Shown here piece after piece: positions 46,423 to 54,838 of a stretch of 64,000 bases of DNA. Numbering within the stretch: the stretch's first letter is position 1; each line of letters opens with the position of its first letter. The notes under the pieces were generated by a model. It was not told where the DNA came from. It saw only the letters and a list, made by a program, of their open reading frames with translations, and made no database searches. Both the position numbers and the translations under genes were made by a program. Source of the stretch: Maribellus sp. CM-23 (lineage in GTDB: Bacteria; Bacteroidota; Bacteroidia; Bacteroidales; Prolixibacteraceae); contig NZ_JADWYJ010000002.1 in assembly GCF_021354595.1 (NCBI RefSeq), positions 620,001 to 684,000 of the forward strand, read 5' to 3'.

Positions 46423-46450
46423 TAAGGCTGCTAAAAATTTCGCAGCCTTA
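46423..46450 (-). terminator. Terminator of the rhs-immunity unit
   Basis: TAAGGCTGC (46423-46431) pairs with GCAGCCTTA (46442-46450), 30 bp past the DUF4279 stop. A short T-rich stretch follows on the minus strand. Confidence 0.6.
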
Positions 46451-46480
46451 CTCTTAATCTCATTTCCTTTAACACACAAG

Positions 46481-46882
46481 TTATAATATATAAATATCAG
46501 TATCGATATCCGCATTTAATTTGCTGCAGATATGAATGAATCTTTTGGGCAAATAATAAGATGGTGGTTGATCATTCCCTATCCTTAAAACAATATCAAA
46601 CTTTGAGCTCAATCCATATTTCCTAACATATTCAGATAATGGGATAATGTTAGGTTCAATTCTTTGAATTATTGACTCAAGAATAGGGTCAAGATATAAA
46701 GAACGGATGTACTCTGTAGAATAAATCCAGGCACTCTCTTTTCGAACCAAATTTTCCCTGACTTGGTCACCATTATTATAGGTAAGTGTCGGTTCGAAGT
46801 GCATTATTTTGGTTATTTCATCATGATCTAACGTCGAATCATGGTAAATTGAAAACTCAATCTTAATTTCAGTTTCTGCCAT
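46481..46882 (-). CDS. DUF4279-domain immunity protein of the adjacent Rhs toxin
   Basis: A 133-residue cytoplasmic protein. The N-terminal IKIEFSIYHDSTLDHDEITKIMHFEPTLTYNNGDQVR..RKESAWIYSTEYIRS and the C-terminal YGLSSKFDIVLRIGNDQPPSYYLPKRFIHICSKLNADIDTDIYIL match the DUF4279 pattern (two ferredoxin-like halves). Such genes commonly follow polymorphic toxins. The start is 5 nt after the rhs stop, so it is translated with the toxin and most likely neutralises its C-terminal domain. Confidence 0.82.
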   Translation of the reverse strand: MAETEIKIEFSIYHDSTLDHDEITKIMHFEPTLTYNNGDQVRENLVRKESAWIYSTEYIRSLYLDPILESIIQRIEPNIIPLSEYVRKYGLSSKFDIVLRIGNDQPPSYYLPKRFIHICSKLNADIDTDIYIL

Positions 46883-46887
46883 CTTCT

Positions 46888-49800
46888 TTAAAATTTTATG
46901 TTATAATCTGTCCAGATGGGATTACCCGAGCCCCCTTTAGGTAATATAACAATTTGCCCGTCGGGTAACTTATATAGATCAAAATTACTAATTTTTGCTC
47001 CTCTCCCCAGATATTCATATTTGATTCCATGAGCATCTAAGCCATTTTTTTTAAGGTATTTATCACTTATAAGCTTTGCATTAACCTTTTTTCCTTGTGC
47101 ACCTACAGACGGGTATTGTATTTCAACCTTACGCTGTGGGTTCCCAGTCCATTTATTGGTTCCCGGCATCGCATTACGATACCCTTGCATGAAACCGGTA
47201 AAAGAGCCGCCGATCCCCCCCCATAACATACCTTCCTTGGACATATCCCAGGCTTTTTCTAAATCGCCCGTCAATAATATTCCTATGGTAAAATTACTTG
47301 CACCACCACCGGCAGCACCACCAATACCTCCGACAACGAGCCCTCCAATGCCCGAACGATGAGCGACCCCTATTCCATTAATAGCAAAACTTCCCATGCT
47401 TTTGGCGGCCCAACCTGCTGCGGCACCACCAAAGGCCCCTCCAATAGCCCCTGCAACACCATGTACTAATCCATTTCCTATGCCTTCCCAGAATCCCCCT
47501 TTATTTACCCAGGTTCCAACAGCTGCACCTGTAAAAGCTCCTGCACCTCCAATCGCCATGCCAGCAATAAGGGGGGCCGTGCCTAATCCTGCTGTAATTA
47601 CAGTAACAGCCGCAACAACTGCAACTGTAGCAACTATTGTTACTATTGGTTTCCAGTTTTTACTAACCCATTTACCAAAATCTTTAAACCAGTTATATCC
47701 TGAGTAGTCTACATAAAGCAAAGGATTATTTAGGCAATATGAATAACGATTATAGCTTTGGGTCATGTCAGGAGCCTGAACAAATGGATCTACAGATAGA
47801 AACCTCCCCACCAGAGGGTCGTACAAGCGCCCGTTCATATTTACAATATTAAAATACGAAAGGTGTTCATGGCCTGTAAAACCGCGGTCGGCCACCAGTG
47901 CTTTGTCGTTTGAATCTAAAACATAGCCCCAATCGCTTACATTTCTTCTGCGCCCCCAGGCATCAAAACTATATTCGGCACTAACGGTATTCGATGTATT
48001 CACTTTATGGGTGATATTCCCCAGATAGTCGCGCAGCAGGTAATAATAATTGGTTGTAGTACCAACCTTTTCGGCAACTACTGGTGCCGAGTAGGCATCA
48101 CCTCCAATCCAAGTGTATTCGGTAGTTGTGCTTCCTTCGGTTTGTTTTATGTACCGGCTGCCTACATACCAGCGGGTAAGTACAGCACTCCCCAAATCGG
48201 TAACCAGCATTTTGCACCGCTGGTTGTCGCTGTTGTAAGTGAAGGTTGCATGGTAGTCGTCTTCGTCGATGGTACTAACCTGCTCAAACGAATTATAGGT
48301 TGCCACCTGGTTGGCGGACGGGATAACCTGGTTGCCCGAATTGATCTCGGTTACCGCAAATGGTTTGGTGGCATGTCCGTAGGTATAGATCCCCGGTCCC
48401 AGGTCGCTTTTTGTCGTAATATTGCCATTACTGGCATAGGCCATGGTAAGGTTTTGCGGCCCGCTAACCCCTGTTAACCGGTCGAGATTATCGTAGGTAA
48501 AGGTTTCTGTTTTACTGCGCAGGTAGTTTTGCCGCGAGTAAAGGTTACCTGTTGATCCAGTAAAATTGTAGCGGTAATCCTGCCGGTAGGTTGAACCAAC
48601 CTTGGCTTTTGAGTAAGTTGGATAACCGTAACTGTCGAACCCGAACTCTCCGATTAAGCTACCGCCATAGGTTGCCCCGGTAACCTGCTGGCGGGCATTC
48701 ATGGTATTGATGGTGTAGCGCGTTGCCCCCCCCGCAGAGATTGAAGCGAGGTAACCGTAACTGTTGTAGTTATTGGTTTCAACTATTCCTGACGGGTGGG
48801 TGCGGGTATTTATACGTCCTTTGGTATCGTATGTAAACGAAGTTGACATTGCCGGCTGTCCCGGTATGGTTTCGCTAATTGTTGAAACCCGGCCTTTCGT
48901 GTCATAAGTATAGCTGCGGCTTACGCTGCCCGGCGAAGAAACTCCGGTTAATTGTTCGTTACTGTTATAGGTGTATGAAGTGGTTCCTTCAGGTGTAACC
49001 TTAGAACTTACACGACCATCTGCATGATAGTTATAGGTTGTGGTCTGGTTACGGGCATTCTTTTGTGTTTTTAAATTACCAAAAGAGTCGTAAGTATAAA
49101 TAATTGTTCCGGCACTTGGGTCCTCCAGTTTGGATTGGTTACCTGCCACATCGTACTCCATCTTTGTTTCTGCACCGCCCGGCGAGTTAATGGTTTTGAG
49201 TTTCCCGTCGGGGTAGTAGACATAGGTAATATCCCCTCCGTAATCATGTGCGGTGGTCAACAATCCCTGGCTATCGGTTTCCTTCCAGCTTGCTTTTCCT
49301 CCGGTAGTTTCGGTTACGCGGTTTGAAGAATAGACATAGGTTGTATTTTTCCCTGATGCCCGGGTAATCCCGGTAATCCTGCCGTAGCTGTCATACGAAT
49401 GAGTGTTCCATTGTGTTGGCGTAGTCGATGCACTTGGTTCTGAAACACGGTACAACTGGCCTTTGGTATTGTATTCGGTAGCAGTATAAATATACGAACC
49501 ATCGAATCCAATGACATCATTTCGTATTTCACGGCCAAATATGTCATGCCACACTTTGCTCAAAGAACCATCGTTACCCGATTGCTGCACATAAAATGAA
49601 GCATAGGAGGGGCCACCTGTCAATCCCCAGTTATAGCTGGTGGTGGTAACAAAACCGTCAGCCTGTGTCTGGGTAAGCTGCCTGCCCATGTTATCATAGG
49701 TGTAAGAGACAGTATTGTTCAGGTAATCTTCCTCTGACGACAAGCGCCCATATGTATCATAGGTCATTGTAGTAACATGACCCATCGGGTCATTAATGGT

Positions 49801-52800
49801 GGCAACACGTACACCGTCCGTCTGGTAGGTATAATTGGTTTGCTGTGCTCCAACATCAGCGGCATAAACGTACAATTGTTTCAGGTTGCCGTTACTGTAA
49901 TAATCATGATTCTTATAGTAATATTTGTCGGTTCCTTCATAATATTTTATGTAGTCAGGTTTTAAAATACCATCGGTATAATATGTATAGTTTACTGTCT
50001 GGGTAATGGTTGTTTCACCCGATTTTTGAGAACTGACCTCAGAACTGTTAAGTTTGCCAATGTACCAGGTTGCAGCATCATTGGTATATTGGTTCGTAGT
50101 TGTTTCTGTAACACCATTGTTGAAACTTTTCCCTATTACTGTCGGATTGCCATAGGTATCGTAAGTAAAGGAACTGGTTACCTGATGATCCGTTAATTGA
50201 TTTCTTTGTGTAGAAGAGTACACATAAGGAAAGATAGCAGAACCAGATGTTGTTTTATAAGTCCACAAATTAAATATAGAACTCATCATTGTACTTCCGG
50301 CCTTATTAACTGAACTGGAAAGAAATGGGAAAAACTTACTGGTATTGTAACCGTAGGTGGTTTCAGTACTCATATTATTGGCCACATCGGTAACGGTTTG
50401 TTTTGTGTGGCACAAGAACCCTTTCCCCTGGCGGTGAATTTTAGCCCCCTCAAACTTATAGGTGGTTGTATTTTGTGACCCCCGACCGTTATCGGTCAAT
50501 ACAGATTTAACAATCTGCAGTGGTCCCTGGAAATCCATAACAGGAAATGATGCTCCCGTCCATTTCACATAAGTCGTTCCGTATTCTGAGATAGATTGGT
50601 AGCTGATTTTTGTCAGATCATTAAGACCGTTTCCAATTTTCTCTAAAAGTATATTGTTCTTACTCCCTGATCTGTAAATCTGGTAACCGTTCCACCAGGG
50701 CGATTCCCCATCAGTACAAAGAAAATCTGTTCTGCCATTACCATAAAAATCAGCGACATAATAACCGTGTGATGTTGGAGGGTAAGCAGGCAGGGTATTT
50801 GTATAAAAATCAGTTCCATTATTTTTCGTAATATAAAGTTTTGTTCCGCTCCAACTTTGGTCAGGAGAGCTAACCATCAGATCTGTTGCCCCGTCACCAT
50901 TGAAATCACCTAAGCGTACATAATCATTTTTAAGGTTACTCTTTTTCTTTGGGATATAATTGGTCGTAAAACCGGTACCGGTAGATAAACAAACCTGCCA
51001 ATCGGACCAATCGTAAGTTGTATAACCATATACAAACATATCGGTTTTACCATCAGCATTAAAATCACCCAGGGTAAAGTGGTGAGTATTTTTGGGCCAG
51101 GAAGATTCATAAATCACTGTCAGCCGAGATCCGTCAAACTTATAGATTTTAGTTCCACTATCCGTAATGCTCCAAATATCAACTTTCCCATCACCATCAA
51201 AATCGGCACTTAACACTTGGTCTGCCAGGCTTGTTATGCCCCCGGAGGCAATGGTTCTCATATATGTACCCAATCCTCCTGAGGTATTTGCCATGGTCAA
51301 TATTTTATAGTTTCCTGCGGGATCATTTAGGAAAATATCATTAATGCCATCTCCATTATAATCAGCTCCGGATATTTCATTATCATCTTCTTGCAGGTTA
51401 ATATGTCTGCGCACTTTTCCACTATAACCTGTTCTGGATCCATAAGTCTGAGAGGTGAGACTTACCGGAGAATTAAAAGATGTACCACTAAAGAGCAAAT
51501 AATAAAAAGTTGAAGTGCCTGAATTAACAATCTCGTACAAGACATCATCTTTCCCATCACCGTTGATATCCAGGGCACGAATATCCCCTAGTTTATTAAT
51601 ATCAATACTTGTGGTTTCCGAGAATCCTAAATTGAAGTTATCATTACCATCTCCGTAATACACTTTCATTCCTGTCCAGGTTGCTCCCTTGCCAGGATCA
51701 GGCAGGCATAAAAAATCAGCTTTACCATCGCCATTGTAATCACCTGTTACCAATTTTGATTTATAGGTAACATAACTATGAGAAGTATTGTAAAGTTCCT
51801 GAACAAATGCAACATCATCGGGTGTACTATAAGTAAACGCTGTGGAGTTATACCTGCTCGAACCAATTCCATACTCAATTACTTCATTAAGCACAGAATG
51901 GCGTGTGTAATTGCTATAGGGATAATTGTATTTGAATTCATATTTTTTAACAACACTGGCATTATACTTAACCTCAATTTTGTCAAGAATAAGGTCCTGC
52001 ACCAGTTTCGCCCCAAGCAGATAGGATATTTCTTTATCTGAGCGTTCTTTGTAGTAAAACGTTACAGTGTTAGGTCCGTATTTAATCTCACCAATATAAT
52101 TGTGCCCGTTAAGTTTTATGTATTCGTATTCGATGGTATTACCATAAACATCAGTGATCTTTTTTATGTACCAGCTCATCGCCTGTAAATAAGAGTAACC
52201 ATCAATGACCTGTTCGGCATCGCTTCCATTGCTTTCACCATAATTACACTTTAGGCCATTTTTAGTTCTTACTTCGAGATAATCCGGCCCCCAACTTATT
52301 GATTGGGTATAACAGGTAACATTACTGAAGATGTCATTTTCTGTTCGGTACTTTGAGCCATTCCCGCCGTATGATCCTGATACACAAACAAGGCGCTGGC
52401 CGTCTATTGATAGCCTATCGGTAGAAGTCATATCCACCCCTATGCTTGTCCCATCATAGTAATAGGTCTGGGGACTACGGGTTATCACCGAAAGTCCGCC
52501 AATATCCCATCCGTAACCTGCAACTCCTGTCCCCGCTAAACTACTGTAGTTAAGCGACAATTCAGGTTGTAGTCCGGCAACTCCCGGGGGTAAATCCAAC
52601 GGAATGGAATACGTAGCCCCACCAACAGGGTTTACATTAAAGCTTCCGTTTGTGGTTCCAACCATGTAGGAAGTATTCAGTGACCTGGTCTCCGGATCAA
52701 CAACAGTGTAGTTGTAATAAATTGTTCCTCCCACTACAGGGGCTACGATTTCTGCTGTTAAAGTACCACCACTGGGGGTGTAAGAATAATTTGGGCCAAA

Positions 52801-52932
52801 GGTGATACTGTTTCTGGCCTGATGAGTCTTAGTTCCTGATTCGGCAGAAGTCAACGTAATGTCAAATTCTTGCGCATAACCAGTGCCTATACCCATCAAA
52901 AACATGATGAACAGAACGTATATTTGTCTCAT
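46888..52932 (-). CDS. Secreted Rhs/YD-repeat polymorphic toxin with SpvB and FG-GAP segments
   Basis: A 2014-residue protein. Signal peptide (~1-20, ending YAQ). SpvB-like N-terminus (~85-330: YSIPLDLPPGVAGLQPELSLNYSS, AGYGWDIGGLSVITRSP). FG-GAP/VCBS calcium-type repeats (~390-780: GDYNGDGKADFLC, DINGDGKDDVLYE, DFNGDGATDLMV). YD repeats (~1000-1640: TYDTYGRLSSEEDYLNNTVSYTYDNMGRQ). Rhs-associated core (~1640-1735: GRLYDPLVGRFLSVDP, NPLLYVDYSG). Gly/Ala-rich hydrophobic linker (~1745-1915). C-terminal toxin (~1920-2014: LISDKYLKKNGLDAHGIKYEYL...FDLYKLPDGQIVILPKGGSG..TDYNI), which resembles polymorphic toxin type 33. The Rhs shell should encapsulate the toxin. There is no T9SS tail on this protein, so its export route is open. 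Confidence 0.92.
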   Translation of the reverse strand: MRQIYVLFIMFLMGIGTGYAQEFDITLTSAESGTKTHQARNSITFGPNYSYTPSGGTLTAEIVAPVVGGTIYYNYTVVDPETRSLNTSYMVGTTNGSFNVNPVGGATYSIPLDLPPGVAGLQPELSLNYSSLAGTGVAGYGWDIGGLSVITRSPQTYYYDGTSIGVDMTSTDRLSIDGQRLVCVSGSYGGNGSKYRTENDIFSNVTCYTQSISWGPDYLEVRTKNGLKCNYGESNGSDAEQVIDGYSYLQAMSWYIKKITDVYGNTIEYEYIKLNGHNYIGEIKYGPNTVTFYYKERSDKEISYLLGAKLVQDLILDKIEVKYNASVVKKYEFKYNYPYSNYTRHSVLNEVIEYGIGSSRYNSTAFTYSTPDDVAFVQELYNTSHSYVTYKSKLVTGDYNGDGKADFLCLPDPGKGATWTGMKVYYGDGNDNFNLGFSETTSIDINKLGDIRALDINGDGKDDVLYEIVNSGTSTFYYLLFSGTSFNSPVSLTSQTYGSRTGYSGKVRRHINLQEDDNEISGADYNGDGINDIFLNDPAGNYKILTMANTSGGLGTYMRTIASGGITSLADQVLSADFDGDGKVDIWSITDSGTKIYKFDGSRLTVIYESSWPKNTHHFTLGDFNADGKTDMFVYGYTTYDWSDWQVCLSTGTGFTTNYIPKKKSNLKNDYVRLGDFNGDGATDLMVSSPDQSWSGTKLYITKNNGTDFYTNTLPAYPPTSHGYYVADFYGNGRTDFLCTDGESPWWNGYQIYRSGSKNNILLEKIGNGLNDLTKISYQSISEYGTTYVKWTGASFPVMDFQGPLQIVKSVLTDNGRGSQNTTTYKFEGAKIHRQGKGFLCHTKQTVTDVANNMSTETTYGYNTSKFFPFLSSSVNKAGSTMMSSIFNLWTYKTTSGSAIFPYVYSSTQRNQLTDHQVTSSFTYDTYGNPTVIGKSFNNGVTETTTNQYTNDAATWYIGKLNSSEVSSQKSGETTITQTVNYTYYTDGILKPDYIKYYEGTDKYYYKNHDYYSNGNLKQLYVYAADVGAQQTNYTYQTDGVRVATINDPMGHVTTMTYDTYGRLSSEEDYLNNTVSYTYDNMGRQLTQTQADGFVTTTSYNWGLTGGPSYASFYVQQSGNDGSLSKVWHDIFGREIRNDVIGFDGSYIYTATEYNTKGQLYRVSEPSASTTPTQWNTHSYDSYGRITGITRASGKNTTYVYSSNRVTETTGGKASWKETDSQGLLTTAHDYGGDITYVYYPDGKLKTINSPGGAETKMEYDVAGNQSKLEDPSAGTIIYTYDSFGNLKTQKNARNQTTTYNYHADGRVSSKVTPEGTTSYTYNSNEQLTGVSSPGSVSRSYTYDTKGRVSTISETIPGQPAMSTSFTYDTKGRINTRTHPSGIVETNNYNSYGYLASISAGGATRYTINTMNARQQVTGATYGGSLIGEFGFDSYGYPTYSKAKVGSTYRQDYRYNFTGSTGNLYSRQNYLRSKTETFTYDNLDRLTGVSGPQNLTMAYASNGNITTKSDLGPGIYTYGHATKPFAVTEINSGNQVIPSANQVATYNSFEQVSTIDEDDYHATFTYNSDNQRCKMLVTDLGSAVLTRWYVGSRYIKQTEGSTTTEYTWIGGDAYSAPVVAEKVGTTTNYYYLLRDYLGNITHKVNTSNTVSAEYSFDAWGRRRNVSDWGYVLDSNDKALVADRGFTGHEHLSYFNIVNMNGRLYDPLVGRFLSVDPFVQAPDMTQSYNRYSYCLNNPLLYVDYSGYNWFKDFGKWVSKNWKPIVTIVATVAVVAAVTVITAGLGTAPLIAGMAIGGAGAFTGAAVGTWVNKGGFWEGIGNGLVHGVAGAIGGAFGGAAAGWAAKSMGSFAINGIGVAHRSGIGGLVVGGIGGAAGGGASNFTIGILLTGDLEKAWDMSKEGMLWGGIGGSFTGFMQGYRNAMPGTNKWTGNPQRKVEIQYPSVGAQGKKVNAKLISDKYLKKNGLDAHGIKYEYLGRGAKISNFDLYKLPDGQIVILPKGGSGNPIWTDYNIKF

Positions 52933-52960
52933 TTTTAGTCAAATAAGTGTTTTGAGTAAT

Positions 52961-53416
52961 TTAGTCCTTAATGATTTTCCAATCCACAGATTCTTGTCCG
53001 TTCACAATCTTCATGATGTACATCCCGGAAGGTTGGTTGGATAGATTAATTGTACTGGTTGGACCGGAAACAACTTTATGAATAATCTGTTTCCCTTGCA
53101 GGTTATATACAACCAACGTAGGCTTGATATCTCCAATATCAGGAATCTCAATCTTTAATAAACCTTTTGTAGGGTTGGGATATATTCTGATATCGAAACT
53201 TGACAGTTCGGCTTCAAATGTTTTTTCTTCATTGGCAGCAGAAGAACTGGCTGTAATCTCAGCACTTTTGGTTAAGTCAATAACCCTTTCAGTTCTGTTT
53301 CCGCTTGCATCATAAGTAAACACAAAAGTAGTATCCCCACTCATCCCAAACGACGGTACACTAACAATAAGCAGCAGGAAACAGATTACCGGAAGAAAGT
53401 AATATTTTCGCTTCAT
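52961..53416 (-). CDS. Short T9SS type A sorting-domain protein with a YD-like segment
   Basis: A 151-residue protein. Signal peptide to SFG, a short TYDASGNRTERVIDL segment like a YD repeat, a low-complexity linker, and a C-terminal T9SS type A domain (FDIRIYPNPTKGLLKIEIP...LVVYNLQGKQI...SGMYIMKIVNGQESVDWKIIK). An AGGAGG ribosome site precedes the ATG. It lies 28 bp upstream of the rhs gene in the same direction. It may be a surface partner of the Rhs protein or the relic of a larger protein. Confidence 0.88.
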   Translation of the reverse strand: MKRKYYFLPVICFLLLIVSVPSFGMSGDTTFVFTYDASGNRTERVIDLTKSAEITASSSAANEEKTFEAELSSFDIRIYPNPTKGLLKIEIPDIGDIKPTLVVYNLQGKQIIHKVVSGPTSTINLSNQPSGMYIMKIVNGQESVDWKIIKD

Positions 53417-53428
53417 ATTTTATTCCTC

Positions 53429-54061
53429 CTATTTTTTCGAGCCTTCAAGTTTCTCAATCCTTGCCCTTAAATCATCAATCTCAGCTTGCTGTTCCTGTAC
53501 AGCTTTAATCAAAACAGGGATAAATTCAGTGTAGCGAATACCCAATGTACCGTCTTCTTTCTCTGTTACAATCTCCGGGATTATTTTTTGTACCTCCTGG
53601 GCTATTAGGCCCAATTGTTCAGTTGCAGCCTTTTGTGCAATTTTTGCATCCGCTTTTTCATCGCCTTTAAGCTTTGGTTTTAGTTTATAATAAACAGGAT
53701 GTAACAGAAGCAACTTGCTTTTAATATTGGGTAAATCCCTGATATCCGTTTTGGCATTAATATCCGACATGATTACAGGGTTGTAGTTAAAATAGGCTTG
53801 TGTCGCGTAAAGTTCCTCCCACATAGAGCCATTGTCGCCAAGCATACTATAACTTGAATAAGAGGGAGATAGAGTCCCGTATTGAAAAGTTAATTCACTG
53901 CCTCCGTCATTAACCCGAAAGGTACCATTAACATCAAGCTGGTAGCTTGGAGAGGTATTGTTGATACCAACTTTACCGGTACTGTTTACTTTTATTTGGG
54001 AAAATCCATTAAAGGAAAGGGCTAAGAAGCCCAGAATGAAAAGGAAAGTAGTTTTTTTCAT
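53429..54061 (-). CDS. Tail-fibre-domain protein with S74-type intramolecular chaperone
   Basis: A 210-residue protein. Signal peptide to FSQ, then KVNSTGKVGINNTSPSYQLDVNGTFRV (a fibre repeat frequent in Bacteroidota), then the S74 chaperone core (MSDINAKTDIRDLPNIKSKLLLLHPVYYKLK, EQLGLIAQEVQKIIPEIV, IRYTEFIPVLIKAVQEQQAEIDDLRARIEKLEGSKK with a coiled-coil end). The chaperone part usually trimerises the fibre and may cleave itself. It lies 12 bp upstream of the T9SS stub, so it is probably in the same operon as the rhs gene. Confidence 0.86.
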   Translation of the reverse strand: MKKTTFLFILGFLALSFNGFSQIKVNSTGKVGINNTSPSYQLDVNGTFRVNDGGSELTFQYGTLSPSYSSYSMLGDNGSMWEELYATQAYFNYNPVIMSDINAKTDIRDLPNIKSKLLLLHPVYYKLKPKLKGDEKADAKIAQKAATEQLGLIAQEVQKIIPEIVTEKEDGTLGIRYTEFIPVLIKAVQEQQAEIDDLRARIEKLEGSKK

Positions 54062-54127
54062 AATTTTGAGTTTTTTAGTGTTGCTATTGGGTTGCCGCCC
54101 GGTAGCGTTATTAGTAATCTTTGAAGA

Positions 54128-54147
54128 AAGCCCGGACTTTTCCGGGC
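54128..54147 (-). terminator. Terminator of the DUF3244 gene
   Basis: AGCCCGGA (54128-54135) pairs with TCCGGGCT (54140-54147), followed by TTCTTC on the minus strand. It separates the DUF3244 gene from the S74/rhs operon. Confidence 0.75.
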
Positions 54148-54232
54148 TATGTTAACACTTAAGAGGATATAGATTGCTTGTTCTCTATATTACGAATGCT
54201 GATTATTGTACAAAGCCTTTTTGTTTCAATCG

Positions 54233-54631
54233 TTATTCAATTCCGAATGTACCGTAGATAAATTGTCCGGTGGAATTTGTAAACCGGATTTCATAGGCAC
54301 CATTATCCCAATTGGATACATCGATTGATAAATACTCCTGTGTTTGTGTATCTACACTTTGTGAATGAACAATGGCTCCGGATTCGGAAGAGACCTCAAC
54401 TTCTATAATACCGATATTATAAAGGAAAACAACGTCAAGGCTATTCAAGCCAATTGAAGCATAAATTGGCGTTTGCTGCAACGATCTATTAGTTGTTTCA
54501 TCCAAAGAACCTCTCAGATCAATTTCTTTTTGATCATCGCTTTGGTTGAGAAGATTTAAGCTAGAAGACTCACCAATGTTTGGGGTTAGCAATGCAAGCA
54601 AGATGAGTAAAACCAGGGATAACTTTTTCAT
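54233..54631 (-). CDS. DUF3244-domain secreted protein
   Basis: A 132-residue protein: signal peptide, a spacer, then an Ig-like beta fold of DUF3244 type (PIYASIGLNSLDVVFLYNIGIIEVEVSSESGAIVHSQSVDTQTQEYLSIDVSNWDNGAYEIRFTNSTGQFIYGTFGIE). The family is found in Bacteroidota near two-component or TPR regulators and has no known activity. It lies 207 bp downstream of the TPR regulator gene in the same direction. Confidence 0.8.
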   Translation of the reverse strand: MKKLSLVLLILLALLTPNIGESSSLNLLNQSDDQKEIDLRGSLDETTNRSLQQTPIYASIGLNSLDVVFLYNIGIIEVEVSSESGAIVHSQSVDTQTQEYLSIDVSNWDNGAYEIRFTNSTGQFIYGTFGIE

Positions 54632-54838
54632 AATTTAAAGATTTAACAGTTGGTGTTTTTGATGGGACAAACCTATAAGAGGAAAAAACTTTAAACAAGG
54701 AAGAATATAGGGAATAAAGTTTTTTAAAGCTCCAGGAAAACCACTATCCTCTTACGTACAGTACATTACCCCTAACTGAATGGATACACTATAAAGTTTT
54801 TATTTGGTATGAATTGGTATTTAGGGGATGGTTCTTAA

